In this document: in pieces, positions 9,770 to 22,165 of the stretch | Layout: each line of letters begins with the position of its first letter | How positions within the stretch are numbered: the first letter of the stretch is position 1 | NCBI GenBank assembly: GCA_003952965.2 | Contig: RXIC02000121.1 | Span: forward strand, 62,001 to 126,000 | Length of the DNA stretch: 64,000 bases | Source: Morella rubra | Lineage: Eukaryota; Streptophyta; Magnoliopsida; Fagales; Myricaceae | Direction: 5' to 3' | The notes under the pieces: generated by a model | The model's database searches: none | Told to the model about the DNA's origin: nothing | What the model saw: the letters and a program-made list of their open reading frames with translations, nothing else | Program-made: the position numbers and the translations under genes

Positions 9770-12230
9770 AACCTGTGTGATTATTTATAATCCAAGTTGA
9801 ATTTTCTTGATCTTTGCTTTCATCTCTCAATTTTGTCATGAAGATAACATCCGGATGGTAGAGATGTTAATCAACCTCAATTCAACAACAAATGTAATGT
9901 AAGATATTAAGGAAAAATATACTTAGCCCACCGACTATTAAGTTACTAATTATACTTTGAATTAAAAAATTCATTATATTTTATTTTGATTTAATGAAAT
10001 GACTATTTTCCCCTAAAGAAATATAGTGATGAAAGGAATTATGTACATGGGAATAACAAAAACATACTGGCAGCTTCTTTGCCATGGACTGTAGAACTTG
10101 AACTCACCACGTCCACGGTGAGAAGCAAACATGAACATTCTTGAGCATATGGAGAAACATGACACATTACCATAGTTCAAGAGAGTCCAACTTGATAGAG
10201 AAGATAAGAGGACCTTCAAAACAATCTAATATATATTATTGAAATAGAACACACTGCATATGAAGATGAGGTTGAGGATAGTAAGCCTGAACAATAAAAA
10301 AATGCTCCTGAAGAAGCTACGAGCTGGAATACAGCTTCTTAATTACTGCAATAAGCTGATCAGTCAAAAATGCTCGAGTATCTACGCTGCGGCACCTTCT
10401 TGAGGATGGCCCATGCCAGATGGAACTACAGAGGAAACTCTGCGATTGCAAAGAGCGTTACCAACAGGCATAATCCTAGATATACAGGGAAAGAGGAAGA
10501 TTTCATTTTATCCCTGAAGATGAAGGAATGGCCAGCAGAGAAAGATATCAAGGTAGAAACAATGGATACATTGAACGCTGTTAGACCCAGGAAAAGCTTC
10601 GTTGGTAAGGATTTGAGAAAACTCCTTTCGCTGTAACCCGAGGTGAGGATTGCAAGGAACATGACCACTGCTATCAATGAAGAGTAGAAGGACACCAAGG
10701 ATGAGATGGCGAAAACATTGAATGCCGGTTGTTGTTCGAAGAGGGGATTGCCGAGTTCTTGATTGATACCCCCAGGCACGCTGCTTGACGTGGTATAGGC
10801 GACCGTGACAAAGAGACCTGCTACGACCGAACATGCTTTGGCTGTGTCGGTTAGCCACTTTCCGCCATCTTTGACAAGATCCTTGTGTGTTTTGGTAAAA
10901 ACCTCCTGTGGGTTGTCTCCCCATTTGTTGCCAAGATTGTGGAGCCTTCCTGGCAAGGAATTCTGTATGTACTGCATGCATTGATTCAGCAGAAGGAAAC
11001 TTTAAGAAAAAAGAAAAGAAAAGAGGAAGTTATTCTTTCACCATCTTTGATTGTATATCGAATGAATTATGACTTTCAAATCAATAAATGCATGGTATAT
11101 ATATTTAAGGGACAAATCCCAAGAGGTAATATGTTGTATATGACTGATAATTTAACTCAAAATCTCCTCTGTTGTTCTTTCCCAGCAATCTATTTAAGAA
11201 AATCAAAGGTCGAGAGACAAAGTTGTAATTCAAAAGCAATTCTTTGCCCTTTTTTTTTTTTTCTCAAAAACATACCTCAAACCATTTCATTTCCCATTGC
11301 AGTTGGAACGCGGCCAAGTATAAGGAGAATCTCCCTTCGCAGCGAGGTGCGACGCGTTATTCCCGTCGTCGTCCATTTCACAAAACACACTTTCAGGTAT
11401 CTTCTTAGCGTCCTTCTTGCGCACTAAAAGCTTATATATTTGGGTCTGCTTTTTCTCCGCTGACATTAGCAATACATTCTTCTTTTTTGAATCCAACTCA
11501 TGCACAGCCGCGGGATCATATTCCAGGATTTTCTCAACCATTTCGGTAATGCCATTTGCTGCAGCAACTACTATCACTGGCTCCGCTTTTGCTTCCGTTT
11601 TTGCCATTACCACATTGCTTCCAGACTCTAAATTTCATAAGAATAAATAATATATTAAAAAAAATTGAAGAAAAGGAAAGGAAAACCGGCCCACTCTCTG
11701 GGGACAAAAAAAAAATAAAAAAGAACTCGAGAGGATGGGGGATTGCCTTTTGCATTCAGATGAGAATTCTTTCCGATCTCGTTCCTTACAACTTTTTTTT
11801 TCTGAATCGTTCCTTACAACTCCGTTCAACAAATCATATACTTCATAAGAGTCAGCTGGCATCATTTCAGCATTTGGCTCGTGTGGCTCGTGAAATGAGT
11901 ACATACACAATAGAAGTTTGTTCATGACCTGAACGACCCAGTAGTTATTCTGTTTCTTATCCTTCATCTCTCTGATCATGGAAGGATATCCTTTTTTAAC
12001 ATACAAAGAAGATAAAAGAATAAGAGCCACAGAATTCCTATAGATATGAAAGTGCACACACTTTGCAATACCGTGACAAAGTGCCACTAATTACATACAA
12101 AAAGTAGTGAGATTATGTGATACATGATAACTTAATAGCTCTGTGGGTTTATCTTGGGACATACCTATATATATATATATATATTAATTTCAGAAATACA
12201 TTGGATGCGAATTCAAAGTAGCCTAACCAG

Positions 12231-12458
12231 GGGCATGTTTGTGTTGAGCTTTTTTGTAGGATTTGTATCCTACTTTTATTTTTATAATCTAAACATCACA
12301 ACAACATACACGTATTTTAATACAACACTTTATTATCTTTTTTACACACACCAATCCCTTTTAACAACTTCTGCACGCACACCAATACAACTTTAACATC
12401 ACCTAAATATTCACAATTTCATCAGAATCTTAAAGATTTCATGAAAACGAACATCACC
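12231..12458. mobile_element. MITE-like insertion in the PANY exon of ANK2
   Basis: About 230 bases are absent from unit 1 between the sequences matching 3,782 and 3,772. The ends are imperfect inverted repeats (GGGCATGTTTGTGTT on the left; GGGTGATGTTCGTTTT as the complement of the right end). The interior is AT-rich with no coding potential. Exact target-site duplication was not resolved. Confidence 0.6.
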
Positions 12459-12941
12459 CAGGTGTCATAGTTTGCTGGAAAAATCGTTGGAGGCCTGTAC
12501 AAGATCGATATGATAAGTTATTCAATGTAATGCGCCAAAATAAAAATAGCAAGTTTTTTTTTCTTTTTTTCTTTTTGTCTAAAGTTCTGCTTTAAGCGCC
12601 GCTTAATTAGCTCCATCGAGCGATCATGTATAGGGATCCGATAGGAAAAAAAATTATCTTAGGGAGTAACTAGAAAAAGTGTAAAAATCACATAGATTAA
12701 CGGAGTAATTTAACCTAACTACATATATCCACTAATTTTTGTTAAGGGGTAATCTCCTAATTATAAGCCAAAAATCAATTCTCGGCCTCCCTTTATTTTA
12801 AGCTGTAAATAAGATGGAAAAATATGCAAAATGAATTAAATAACCTTTCCAAGACAAAATTTTAAAAAATAAATACAAATTTAAGAATTGAATAAAAAAT
12901 AAATAGATTAGTTTCAATATTTTTATTTAAAAAACATTACC

Positions 12942-12943
<2 letters not shown>

Positions 12944-12980
<37 letters not shown>
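12944..12980. repeat. (AT)n microsatellite
   Basis: An uninterrupted AT dinucleotide tract lies inside a unit-2-specific insertion in intron 4 of the ANK2 pseudogene. Confidence 0.9.
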
Positions 12981-12983
<3 letters not shown>

Positions 12984-13139
12984 TTTTATTTTGAATTTTT
13001 AAATATTTTTAATAATTTTATCTTGAAGGGACATTTTAGTCATTTTAATCATTTTAATGGGACAAGATTGATTTTTACCTATATATTCGTTGTAGATCGA
13101 GCTATTATATACGGTGGGTTTTTCGATCCGTTTTTTAAG

Positions 13140-13300
13140 AGTTGCATGCCTCTCAAATTATTCTATTTCAATGGAGGTCTTCAACCTCTTGCTTTCAAAC
13201 AGTACAGCTTAACAAGGTGTGTATTGATATTATTGCTCACCTGCAGGAAGTTCAGGGTCTTCTGCATCTCTTCGCCGTCCACGTCTCTGATCTGATCCAA
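13140..13300 (-). repeat. Second diverged copy of the ANK micro-exon 4 region
   Basis: The sequence CTATTTCAATGGAGGTC, a GCTCACCT donor complement and the following TTCAGGGTC occur both here and at 13,380-13,480 (the true exon 4 position), at clearly lower identity than between units. This looks like an older local duplication of the 75-nt exon plus its donor. It is not visible in unit 1. Confidence 0.45.
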
Positions 13301-14410
13301 CAGTGACTAGTATAAGGAAAAAAAAAGGACAGTTCAATCACTGGCACACGCCACACAGCAAAAAAATAACAACAATCCTTCTATTTCAATGGAGGTCCGC
13401 TGGGCCTCGATCCCAGCTTGCTTACTGCTCACCTCCACGTTCAGGGTCCTCTAAATCTCTTCCCCCTTCACTCAGCTTTTTCTTTCCAATCACCATGAGA
13501 GGTAGAACTGATCACACACAGCAAATAACTAACAACAATGAAAGTCTGCATACTTTTGGCCAACTCAATCAGTAATTAGTAAGCTGTACGTACGTAGCAG
13601 TTAAGATTGATTAAAAAGTTATTTCCTAATTTGAATTCTGGATCGCAAAATGATATATATTCATAAACAAGTATTCGGCCTTCTCATCGTCTCGTGGCAG
13701 ATCTTGTCATTGTGCATGTGATGATCTTTGCAAAGATATTTAAAAAAAAAAGTACCAAGGACCACCAACTTCCATAAGAGCTTAAAGAAGCTGACGCATG
13801 TTCTACAGTTTTCTGGATAGTTCGCATCACGAATACTGGTAGCTGGAACCTCCGACTAGAGCTCTACAGTCATACCTTCCAAATAACAACAAAGATATAT
13901 AAGAGTATCTTCCACTTTTGAAGGCCGAAGGCTTGGCTGCTAGTATATGCAGAGGCGTTCTTCCTTGCTTATCGACAGAGTGTACTAAATCCCCAAACAA
14001 TTGAATTATGAGAATTGCCAAATCTGCCAAGTCATGTGTAAATTTAAACATGTTGATCAATATAATCTGGCATATATTTGCATAAAAGTGCTCTAGCTAG
14101 CTTCATGATCAGAAAGAAAAAAAGATATATATATTTCAGTTGTGGTACTCGCCAAAGTAATCTACAGCAATGGCACAGTGAAGAATAGTGCTTCCATCCC
14201 CCTCCTGGAATACTCGGAGTCATTCAATTCATTCCTTCTACAAAATTTTGCAAGCCAAAGGAAGGCTTCCATTTCACGATTGAGCGCTGCCAAGAAGAGA
14301 GGAGTTTCTCCTTCCCTATTTCTAATACCCACCAATGCTGGATCATGACCACGTTCCAGGATTAACTGGCACAGAGCCACATTCCCCGTTGATGCGGCAC
14401 GATGGAGAGG

Positions 14411-15007
14411 CACATGCGGAACCAGCCAGGGACAGTGGGGGGCCACCGCCCCGGTTGGTTCCCTCGAACATAAATTTTTTATATGTGTTTTGCCTGCACA
14501 ACCCCAGCCCGCCCCCTTGTGAATTGTGAATTTGATTAATGATTTGTAAATTTGTGAATAATTAGGGCTTGAATATTGATTGTGAATTTGTTAATTTTTA
14601 GATTGAATTAGTTGATGAATTTTGTTTTGTTTAGAGAATATATAAGTTTTTGATAAAAAAAATTTCAGCCAGTATGCAGTTGTCTAATATTCCTAACGTG
14701 TCTACTACTTCTAAAACGAACATTAGTTCAAAAAGACCTTTTGTTTTGTTTAGTCTAAATAAAACTATTGAGAACTAAGTTATTTTGCAACGTTTTCAGA
14801 AGATACAAACTTGTAGGATCTAATTACTACCTCTCAGTCTCAGCAAATAGTACGATACATGTATTTCAAAAAAATGTAATGGTTTTAGTCTTAAATTTTC
14901 GATATTTTAACTCTAAGACACTTTTTGTATTACTTAAGAAAAAAAAATTTTTTGTCATTTCAATTTAGAAGTTCGTCTCCTTTAAATTAAGTCCTCGTTC
15001 CGCCACC
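14411..15007. mobile_element. hAT-like non-autonomous element in ANK2 exon 1
   Basis: The 597-bp insert is bracketed by TGGAGAGG (14,403-14,410) and TGGAGTGG (15,009-15,016), consistent with an 8-bp target-site duplication with one mismatch. Its ends are imperfect inverted repeats containing GCGGAAC, reminiscent of the GGCGGANCCAGG termini of many plant hAT MITEs. No transposase is encoded. Copy 1 has the uninterrupted site at about 5,150-5,170. Confidence 0.65.
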
Positions 15008-15373
15008 GTGGAGTGGGGTATCCCCGCTGGCGTTTTTAGTTGCAAAAGCTTCGTGCGAATTTGATCCTGCGAGATCTTTCTCTTCTTCATTTTCTTTGAA
15101 TCCTGCGATTTTTGCCAATATTTCTTTCGGCAGGCTAGCGTAGACAGCTAGGTGTACTATTGTGTCCCCTGACCCGGTGATCCAGGCCTTTCTAGCCCAT
15201 GGGTTTTCGTCACATATTTTCACTACTTCATCCCGTTCACCGTTTATGTACGCACTTTTCAACCTTCTCTTGATGCTTTTCTCTTTCCAATGTTCGATTG
15301 GTCTTTGTTCTATGGTAGATGACTCCATTTTATCTCCCTCAACTAGTAGACTAGAAACAAAGAGGCCAGACAC

Positions 15374-16039
15374 AAGAAGGGATTGGTATATAGCAGCTAT
15401 CTATCAAATATCGTTCATTGGACATCGATCGTCATCGTGAAATATATATAGTGCATAGCAGGGAGTAGAATGTCGCGTTGAACACGAGATTTCCCAGCTC
15501 TGTAGTAACCTAGCTAGCTAGTAGGCCCCAAAACACTTGCAATCCAAGCAAAAGTACATACTTAATTCCCGTGTACAAAGATAACAGGATCTAAGACTAG
15601 AATTTATGCGCGCAGCTTTTTTCTTTAACAGATCGAATCAATATATAGACGAGCCACTGCGTTTTCCAAGCCAATTATCGGTTCATGGAGGTTCCCCAAG
15701 CTAGCCTCTCAGGGAAGCCACATTGATAATTAGCGATTGGACGGAACAAAGCGGGCAGGGTACGTAACTCGTACTAAAGGTGAGGTTCTGGACAACCAAA
15801 TGAAGCACAGAACCTTTAGCGGTACGAAGTACTTCGCCTCTGTGTCTTTAAGCATAATGATAGGAAACACGAAAGATATATTCCACCAAAGAATATATAT
15901 GTATAAACCATATTCTTATAAGGGACCCGAAAGGCATGTTGTTGGTACTTTACGACTCATATAACTCTTCTCTTTTCCGTTTGTCTTTGCTCAATAATGT
16001 TTCTTTGTCATTGTGATCATTTCTTTGGGTTTGTACTTT
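15374..16039. other. ANK2 5' flank, no gene seen
   Basis: This is homologous to the 5' flank of ANK1 (5,481-6,160), with scattered small indels. No coding region is supported; the 75-codon ORF at 15,737 has no counterpart in unit 1. Confidence 0.5.
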
Positions 16040-16780
16040 TTTTTTTCTTAGGCAATATGAAGTCTATTGGCATTACAGAACATAAAGACCTCAAGGAGGT
16101 TTCCGTACAGAAAAAGCTGAGATACAAGATTAGCAGGAAGTTCCCAGCTGCTAGCTAGGCATAAGACCACAATATTTCCTCTGGGTATTCCAAGAGGCAA
16201 ATTTGGTGTTTGAGTGTTAAAATTTTGAAGTATTAGAGTTTGTGAAAAAGTAGAGAGAGAGATTATCTGAATGAAATTTTTTATATTTATTTTAGTGAAA
16301 AATGATGATTGGATGGAGGAGAAAGAGAATATTTTATAATTATTTTACTAGGACAAAATTTTGGCCCACAAACATCACAGAGCGAGTTGCCTGTCAGGAG
16401 ACTTTAGTAAATTTCCAATGACGCCAAGAATTCGTCATTTTCTGTATGACTAATAAAATTAATAGCTGGTTCAAGTTGTGCAACAACATCACCAGTGGTA
16501 TTCACGATCTGGTTAATGATCACCAACGCATCCCCTTCAAAACAAGCTTCCATTGAGGCAGAAAACAAGCTTGCCTTCCCCCATCAAAGGATAGACCCTT
16601 CTAATGACTGGAATGTGAGCCCATGTAAGTTTGCTTATTTGTGTCTAGGCCGAAAATTCTCTGGGATTGTACTAATTGGAAGGCCAGAAAAGTTCTATTA
16701 ATTCTCTAGGCAAGTAGAGAAGAAGTTCTAGAGAAAGGGAAAATAACACCACTCAAGATGGCAGAAAAAAAAAATAAATA
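16040..16780 (-). mobile_element. LINE 3' fragment with RNase H-like remnant and poly(A)
   Basis: Read on the minus strand, 16,560-16,430 encodes a short segment beginning EGDALVIINQI, typical of the RNase H-like domain at the end of plant LINE ORF2 or related reverse-transcriptase-like proteins. The minus-strand 3' end at about 16,050-16,040 runs into a poly(A) tract. It is absent from unit 1, so it was probably inserted after the duplication. It is 5'-truncated and non-functional. Confidence 0.55.
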
Positions 16781-18780
16781 ATATATATATATATATACGC
16801 ATATATGTAGTTTTAATTACCTGAGATATCCTGTCATACACGGGTAACATTATAGAGATATTTATATATATAATTCCTGCCCAAAATTTTAGTTAGATGG
16901 AAAGTGAAATTAATATCATGCATGTTGTTTTTTTTTTTTTTTTTGTGAGCAATTAATATGCATGTTGACTTCTGCCTTTTATGTACTATTTTATTTTTCC
17001 TTATAAGTTGTTGGATTTATTTCTATTTGAGATTAGCCCTCTGGAAACCAACCATTCCAATACTCTTTTTCGTTTTTACCTGAGCAAAAAGCTTTATAAT
17101 ATCTAACCGGTAAAGAAACATCTTTAAGATAGGTCAAAAATGTTTGAGAGTATAATTCAAATAATATAATTTATCATTTTAAATTTTAATTTTGTGAAAG
17201 TTCGTAGTCGACTAATATGAGGTTGGCGGAAAGCCAAATAAATAAAAAGTTCACAAGTCAACAAAGCTAACACGAGGGCAAAATAATCCCAATACTTTTT
17301 TTTCTTTCTTTCTTGCCATTCCAGTATTTTTTATTTTTTGGATACGCATATGTATTAGTTGAATAGTTGTAATCATATTATTGGTTGAGGTTTGAACTAA
17401 TTAATTTTCAATATCACTTGTAAATACTCTTTTAGGATTGATCAAGCCAATTGCTTTGATCCAAAAATCTATTAGGTTTTGTTGGCTAAAAAATCTGATC
17501 AAATTTAATTAGTGATGTTTGGCAATAAATTTTTTTTTTTTTAAGAATTTTGAATTTCTAAGAGAATTTTGAGAGGTTAACTTTTACAAGGTTTGTAAAA
17601 AATTAGTGAAAAAGGTTAAAAATATTAGATATATAGCAGATTGATTTTTATTAGAGTTTGTAAAAAAATTTAGATGGATGATTTTTATTAGAGCCTTGCT
17701 AGAGATGGATGATTTGATTGATTTTTTTAATAAAAAGGTAATGGAGTTTATTAAAAAGTAAGGAGAGTGAATATTTGATATATTTTTTTATATAGAAAAA
17801 AAAGTAATGAAATTAGTGTGAAAATGTGTTAGAATTTGTGTGAACATTTGACATTTTGTTGTTTGGATATTAAATTTTGTACTTTTAAAAAAATTTATTT
17901 AAAAAGTGAAGATTTTTATTCTACCAAACATTTAGTCTAGATGAGAAAAGTAGGTTGTTCAAGAACACCGGAAAATTCCGGTTTTCCCACGATTGGTACT
18001 GCCACCAATATCGGTTTGCTCGTATTCGTCCTATGGCAATGCCGGTGCTCATGGTCCAAAATACTTGTTCTCGGGAATTTTTCCGATACCCGGGGATATT
18101 GGCACTGCTTTGACGGGTATCACTAAAACTGGGAATTTTTTTTTTTAAATAGTTTAGATTATTAATTTTGGAGTTTATTGTGTTAAATTTATCATACTAT
18201 TTTATAAATGTCTTTTATTTTTTTTTAAATTTTGTAGTTTATTGTTCAGATTTTATTTGGCTCAAGATGTTTATTAATTTGGTAATAAATAAGTCCAAAA
18301 CAAAAAAAATACTAAAACAACTTTAACTAAATTTATCATGGATTTATCATTTTCAAAATGTACTAAGTGGCATAATAAAAAGGTATTACAACTAAGTTTG
18401 TACTAAAAAAATTTGGACCAATGGCCAAAAAAAGTACAAAAAAAAAAAGAGAGCCCACCCATTAATGATGTCAGTAATCAGGTTCCACCACTATCAAAGG
18501 TCTGTTAACGCACCTAACAGTAGCGGTGACGGTGGCTAAAATCTTTAAATCGGCCTACTTAGTGGCCGTGATGGTTATTACCGGACTTAAAAAGCCCTAG
18601 AGAAAATGATGGATAAAAAGTATATTTTTTCTTTTATTCTTTCAATTTATAAAAATTTAGTAGATAAAAAAAGAAAAATATTCACATAATTTTTTCATAC
18701 AAAATTTAAATATCTGAAATCCTATGAAGTATTTTTGAATTAAATATTTAAGATCTTATCACATTTCTTACTTTGATAAT
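16781..18780. other. AT-rich intergenic DNA, no gene seen
   Basis: Most of this parallels 6,240-7,880 of unit 1. Between about 17,950 and 18,600 the two units diverge, and unit 2 holds unrelated sequence with a CGGAAAATTCCGG inverted repeat. No credible coding region was found. Confidence 0.5.
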
Positions 18781-21700
18781 ATATATATATATATATATAT
18801 AATCATATATTGCCATTATATATAGACTCCATTATAAATTAATGAAGACGACTCTTGATCCTAGATCTAAGGTTCGTCCTCATTCTGGTGAAACTTTACT
18901 TTTAACCACTAGTAATGAATTTTCAAATATTACAATTCCACGTATGATCAAATGGGATGATGTTATTTTACCCGACAATTGAAAATTACCATTAATAGTA
19001 CTACTATTGCTTTGATAGACTTTGGTGCTGATTTAAATTGTATTCAAGAAGGTTTAATTGATTCTAAATATTTTGAAAAATCAAAAGAAAAATTATCTCA
19101 AGCCGATGGTCAAAAGATGATTATTAATTATAAAATTCCGAATGTACATATTTGTAATAATGGTTTTTGTTTTCAAACTACTTTTGTATGTTAAAAATTT
19201 AACTTCTAAAGTAATATTGGGAAATCCTTTTTTATCTTTACTTTATCCTTTTATTGTTACTGAAGAAGGAATCACTTCTAAAGTCTTAAGTCATAAAGTC
19301 ACTTTTAAATTCTATTATCCTCCTTTTACTCGAGATATTCAAGCTTTAAAAAATATTTCTATATCTAAAGAAATTAATATCTTAAATCAAACTAAAATAA
19401 ATTGAAAAAGAAAACATTTACAATTTTTACAACAGGAAATTATATATCATCAAATAGAAGACCAGCTTATGACTAGTAAACTACAACAAGAAATTCAGCA
19501 ATATCAGCAAACACTAGAAAAAATCATTTGTTCTTCTGTCCCTAATGCTTTTTGGAATAGAAAACAACATAACATTTAAACCTTGATGAGTTAAAGGGGT
19601 TGCTGCTATTTGGACTAAACCCATATGCATATATTTAAATCCTTGTGTTATATGTTTTTTAATCATATCAGATTTTATTAAATGAATGGTTTCATATTCT
19701 TTGCCAATTGATATTAATTGTTCAATGGTTTTTATTGCATAATCAGTATAAACGCAAAAGTAGAGTGTTTATATAGTTGGGAATCTTTTACTTTTGGTAT
19801 TACCCAATTACTTAAGGGTTTATTAATGCCTAATGAAACATGATATTCATCAGAATTTTCAACAGTATATGTAAGCACGAGATATGAACTATAAATGATA
19901 TTGAGAAATAAAAATGCAAGCAAGGTATTCCATGTTTTGTTAAACAATAAAGTAATAGTAATTAAAACTTAAAGATCTTGACTCATATTGAAATAATATT
20001 CAAAGTTTACAAAGTACAATAATGAAAGCACATTTACAAGATGAACTTGAAAACTGGAAACTTGATATTGCGAGAAGAGAAGAAGACCAAAGAATTGCAA
20101 GGGTAAGCAGGGAATGAAGAAAGGTAGTTGAAATATTTAGGAAAGAGAGAGTTTGGTAAGCGTAAGAGTAGTGAAGGCTTTGAAGATTTGAGAAAAGTGA
20201 GAGAATTGGGAAAGCAAAGAGAAGTGGCTTCAAATGCACTTTGTCGAAAATGAAAGAAGAGGTCGGGTTATAAAGAAAAGAGAACAGGACAAATGACTTG
20301 AGATATCCTTTGATATTTTTGAACAGTAAGGGTATTTTTGGAAGAAATGAACAGTAATGAAACAGTTCAGGGGTATTTTTGGAAAGACATGAACAATGAT
20401 ATTTGTCGGGGACAGTAACTTCTTCTGATAATGATAAAATTCAGCTTTGCAACTATTTTGAAGAAAATTGTACCTGTTAAAAACAAATATCAGTGTTGTC
20501 ACAATCTGATCAATTATTATTAGAAATTATTTCAAAACTTCAAGACCCTAGTTTACAACAAACCTATCTTTTAAAAATGAGAGAATTAGAAATGCATAAT
20601 AATATTTCTGTCCCTTCTTCTTCTCATTCTCACAATATAATACCAGATACCCATTATGATTATAGCAAAATACTAGCTCAATTTTCTTCTTCAAATACTA
20701 AACCTACTACTATAAAATACTTACAAAGTGAAATTTAAATACTTAAACAAGAAATAAAACAATTACAAAATACACAAACCAATTAAAGAAAAGCCTATGA
20801 TCAATGGGCTCTTGATCCCCATGATACTCCAGCTCTTGAAAAATACCCTTCCATGAAAAATCCTCCCTGCAAGAATATTCCCCTTCTCCTTCGCTTTTTC
20901 TTTCAGTTTAACCTCCTTCCTTGGATATTTTGTTGGAAATTTGTTTTTACACATGAAAATAATGCCAAAATTCTTTCTAAAATTTTTTTTTGTGAAATGG
21001 TGGTCTGTTTTTACCTGTGACAATATCATTAATTCTATTGCTCAAGCCAAACTCCACATAGCAAAACATCCCTAATTCCTTTATAAAAAAAAGTCAAATT
21101 CAAGCTAAACTTGCTGTAGCTCAGTCCCGTGATGATTACAAGAAAGAATTGTTAGAAGTTTTATCTTAATTATCTGAAGAAGATACAGTTGAAGATACTA
21201 CTGCTTCCAATACATTCCCAAATATCAATTCTCAATATGAAGATAATGCTCAAGACCCTTATGCTAGTTACGAGTTGGAACTTTCCATTGAAGAAATAGA
21301 AGTCTTGCAACGTTCTTTTGACGGATAATTACATGGCGTGAAGGATACAAGTGTCATTTTGCAAATATCAAAATAAAGCTGCTGACAGTCACTACTGTTC
21401 AAGATAATTATTATTACTGTTCCTGACAAATATCATAGTTCATGTCTCTCCAAAAATACCCCTGGAACTGTTTCATTATTATTCATTTCTTCCAAAAATA
21501 CCCTTACTGTTCAAAAATATCAAAGGATATCTCAAGTCATTTGTCATGTTCTCTTTTCTATATAACCCGACCTCTTCTTTCATTTTTGGTAAAAAATTTT
21601 GATTTAATAAATCATCTTGAAATTTTGAAATACAAAGAACAATTGTTAGTACTTCTTGCTTAACAGTACTGTATTTTTGTTGGGTTGTATTCCATGCATG

Positions 21701-22008
21701 AGAATGATATCTTACTATTTGCTCTTTAACAGAGTCATGCATTCGTTGCTTGAGTATACCACCATAACCAAGATTTGATGCATCAGTTTCTACTATTTTA
21801 AATGCATGTGGGGATGCAATGCCTAAGCATGGTAAATGTTTAACATGCTTTTTTATTTTTTGAACTATTGTAGTATGTTGATCAATCCAAGATAAAGGGT
21901 TATTCTTTAATCAGTCAAATAAAGGTTTGCATATTTTTCTTAAATCTTTATAAAACTCACCAATATAGTCTAAACGATCAAGAAAACGTTGAAGCTGTTG
22001 TTTATTAA

Positions 22009-22044
<36 letters not shown>
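18781..22044. mobile_element. Endogenous pararetrovirus (Caulimoviridae-like), rearranged and degraded
   Basis: Plus strand 18,979-19,570 encodes a retroviral-type aspartic protease region (motif IDFGAD, then a LGNPFL block) running toward the start of reverse transcriptase. Minus strand 19,950-19,575 resembles a movement-protein segment. Minus strand 20,440-19,990 looks like an intergenic promoter (TATATAACCCG form seen at 21,560) and leader; 20,238-20,430 is an inverted copy of 21,430-21,590. Plus strand 20,493-21,330 holds broken frames of an unassigned viral ORF, possibly coat-related. Minus strand 22,000-21,595 encodes the reverse transcriptase end and RNase H (DASNLGYGG, then a KYSTVKQE block). 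Stops, frameshifts and inverted pieces make it non-functional. Both ends abut (AT)n tracts. Florendovirus or petuvirus relatives are likely, but the genus was not resolved. Confidence 0.8.
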
Positions 22045-22047
<3 letters not shown>

Positions 22048-22165
22048 TATCAAGTCAGAATTCACTGCTTGCCACCTAAACAAAAAAAAAAATCAGAATT
22101 CACCGACGCTCCCTACTCTTTTGGCGCCAAAATCCCCACTTGGTAGTTGGTACCAAGACCACCAA

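Larger units (their letters stand above)
10426..15373 (-). pseudogene. Ankyrin-repeat PGG protein, copy 2 (disrupted)
   Basis: All exon positions of copy 1 can be recognised. Lesions: a 597-bp insertion in exon 1 (14,411-15,007) that ends the frame in stop codons; a one-base frameshift near the end of exon 1; loss of the exon 2 end with most of intron 2; a MITE-like insertion in the exon carrying the FPANYDTC motif; and a 13-bp deletion in the second ankyrin exon near 11,310 that shifts the frame. The last exon (10,426-10,971, 182 codons) is intact and keeps the five residues before SVPGG that copy 1 lacks. Intron 1 has the same GC donor as copy 1. The pieces could still be transcribed, but a full-length protein is not possible. 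Confidence 0.85.

Noticed and set aside
19100-21742. Separate host genes within the viral segment
   Set aside because: The frames match protease, movement-like, promoter and RNase H pieces of a pararetrovirus, and are broken and inverted relative to each other.
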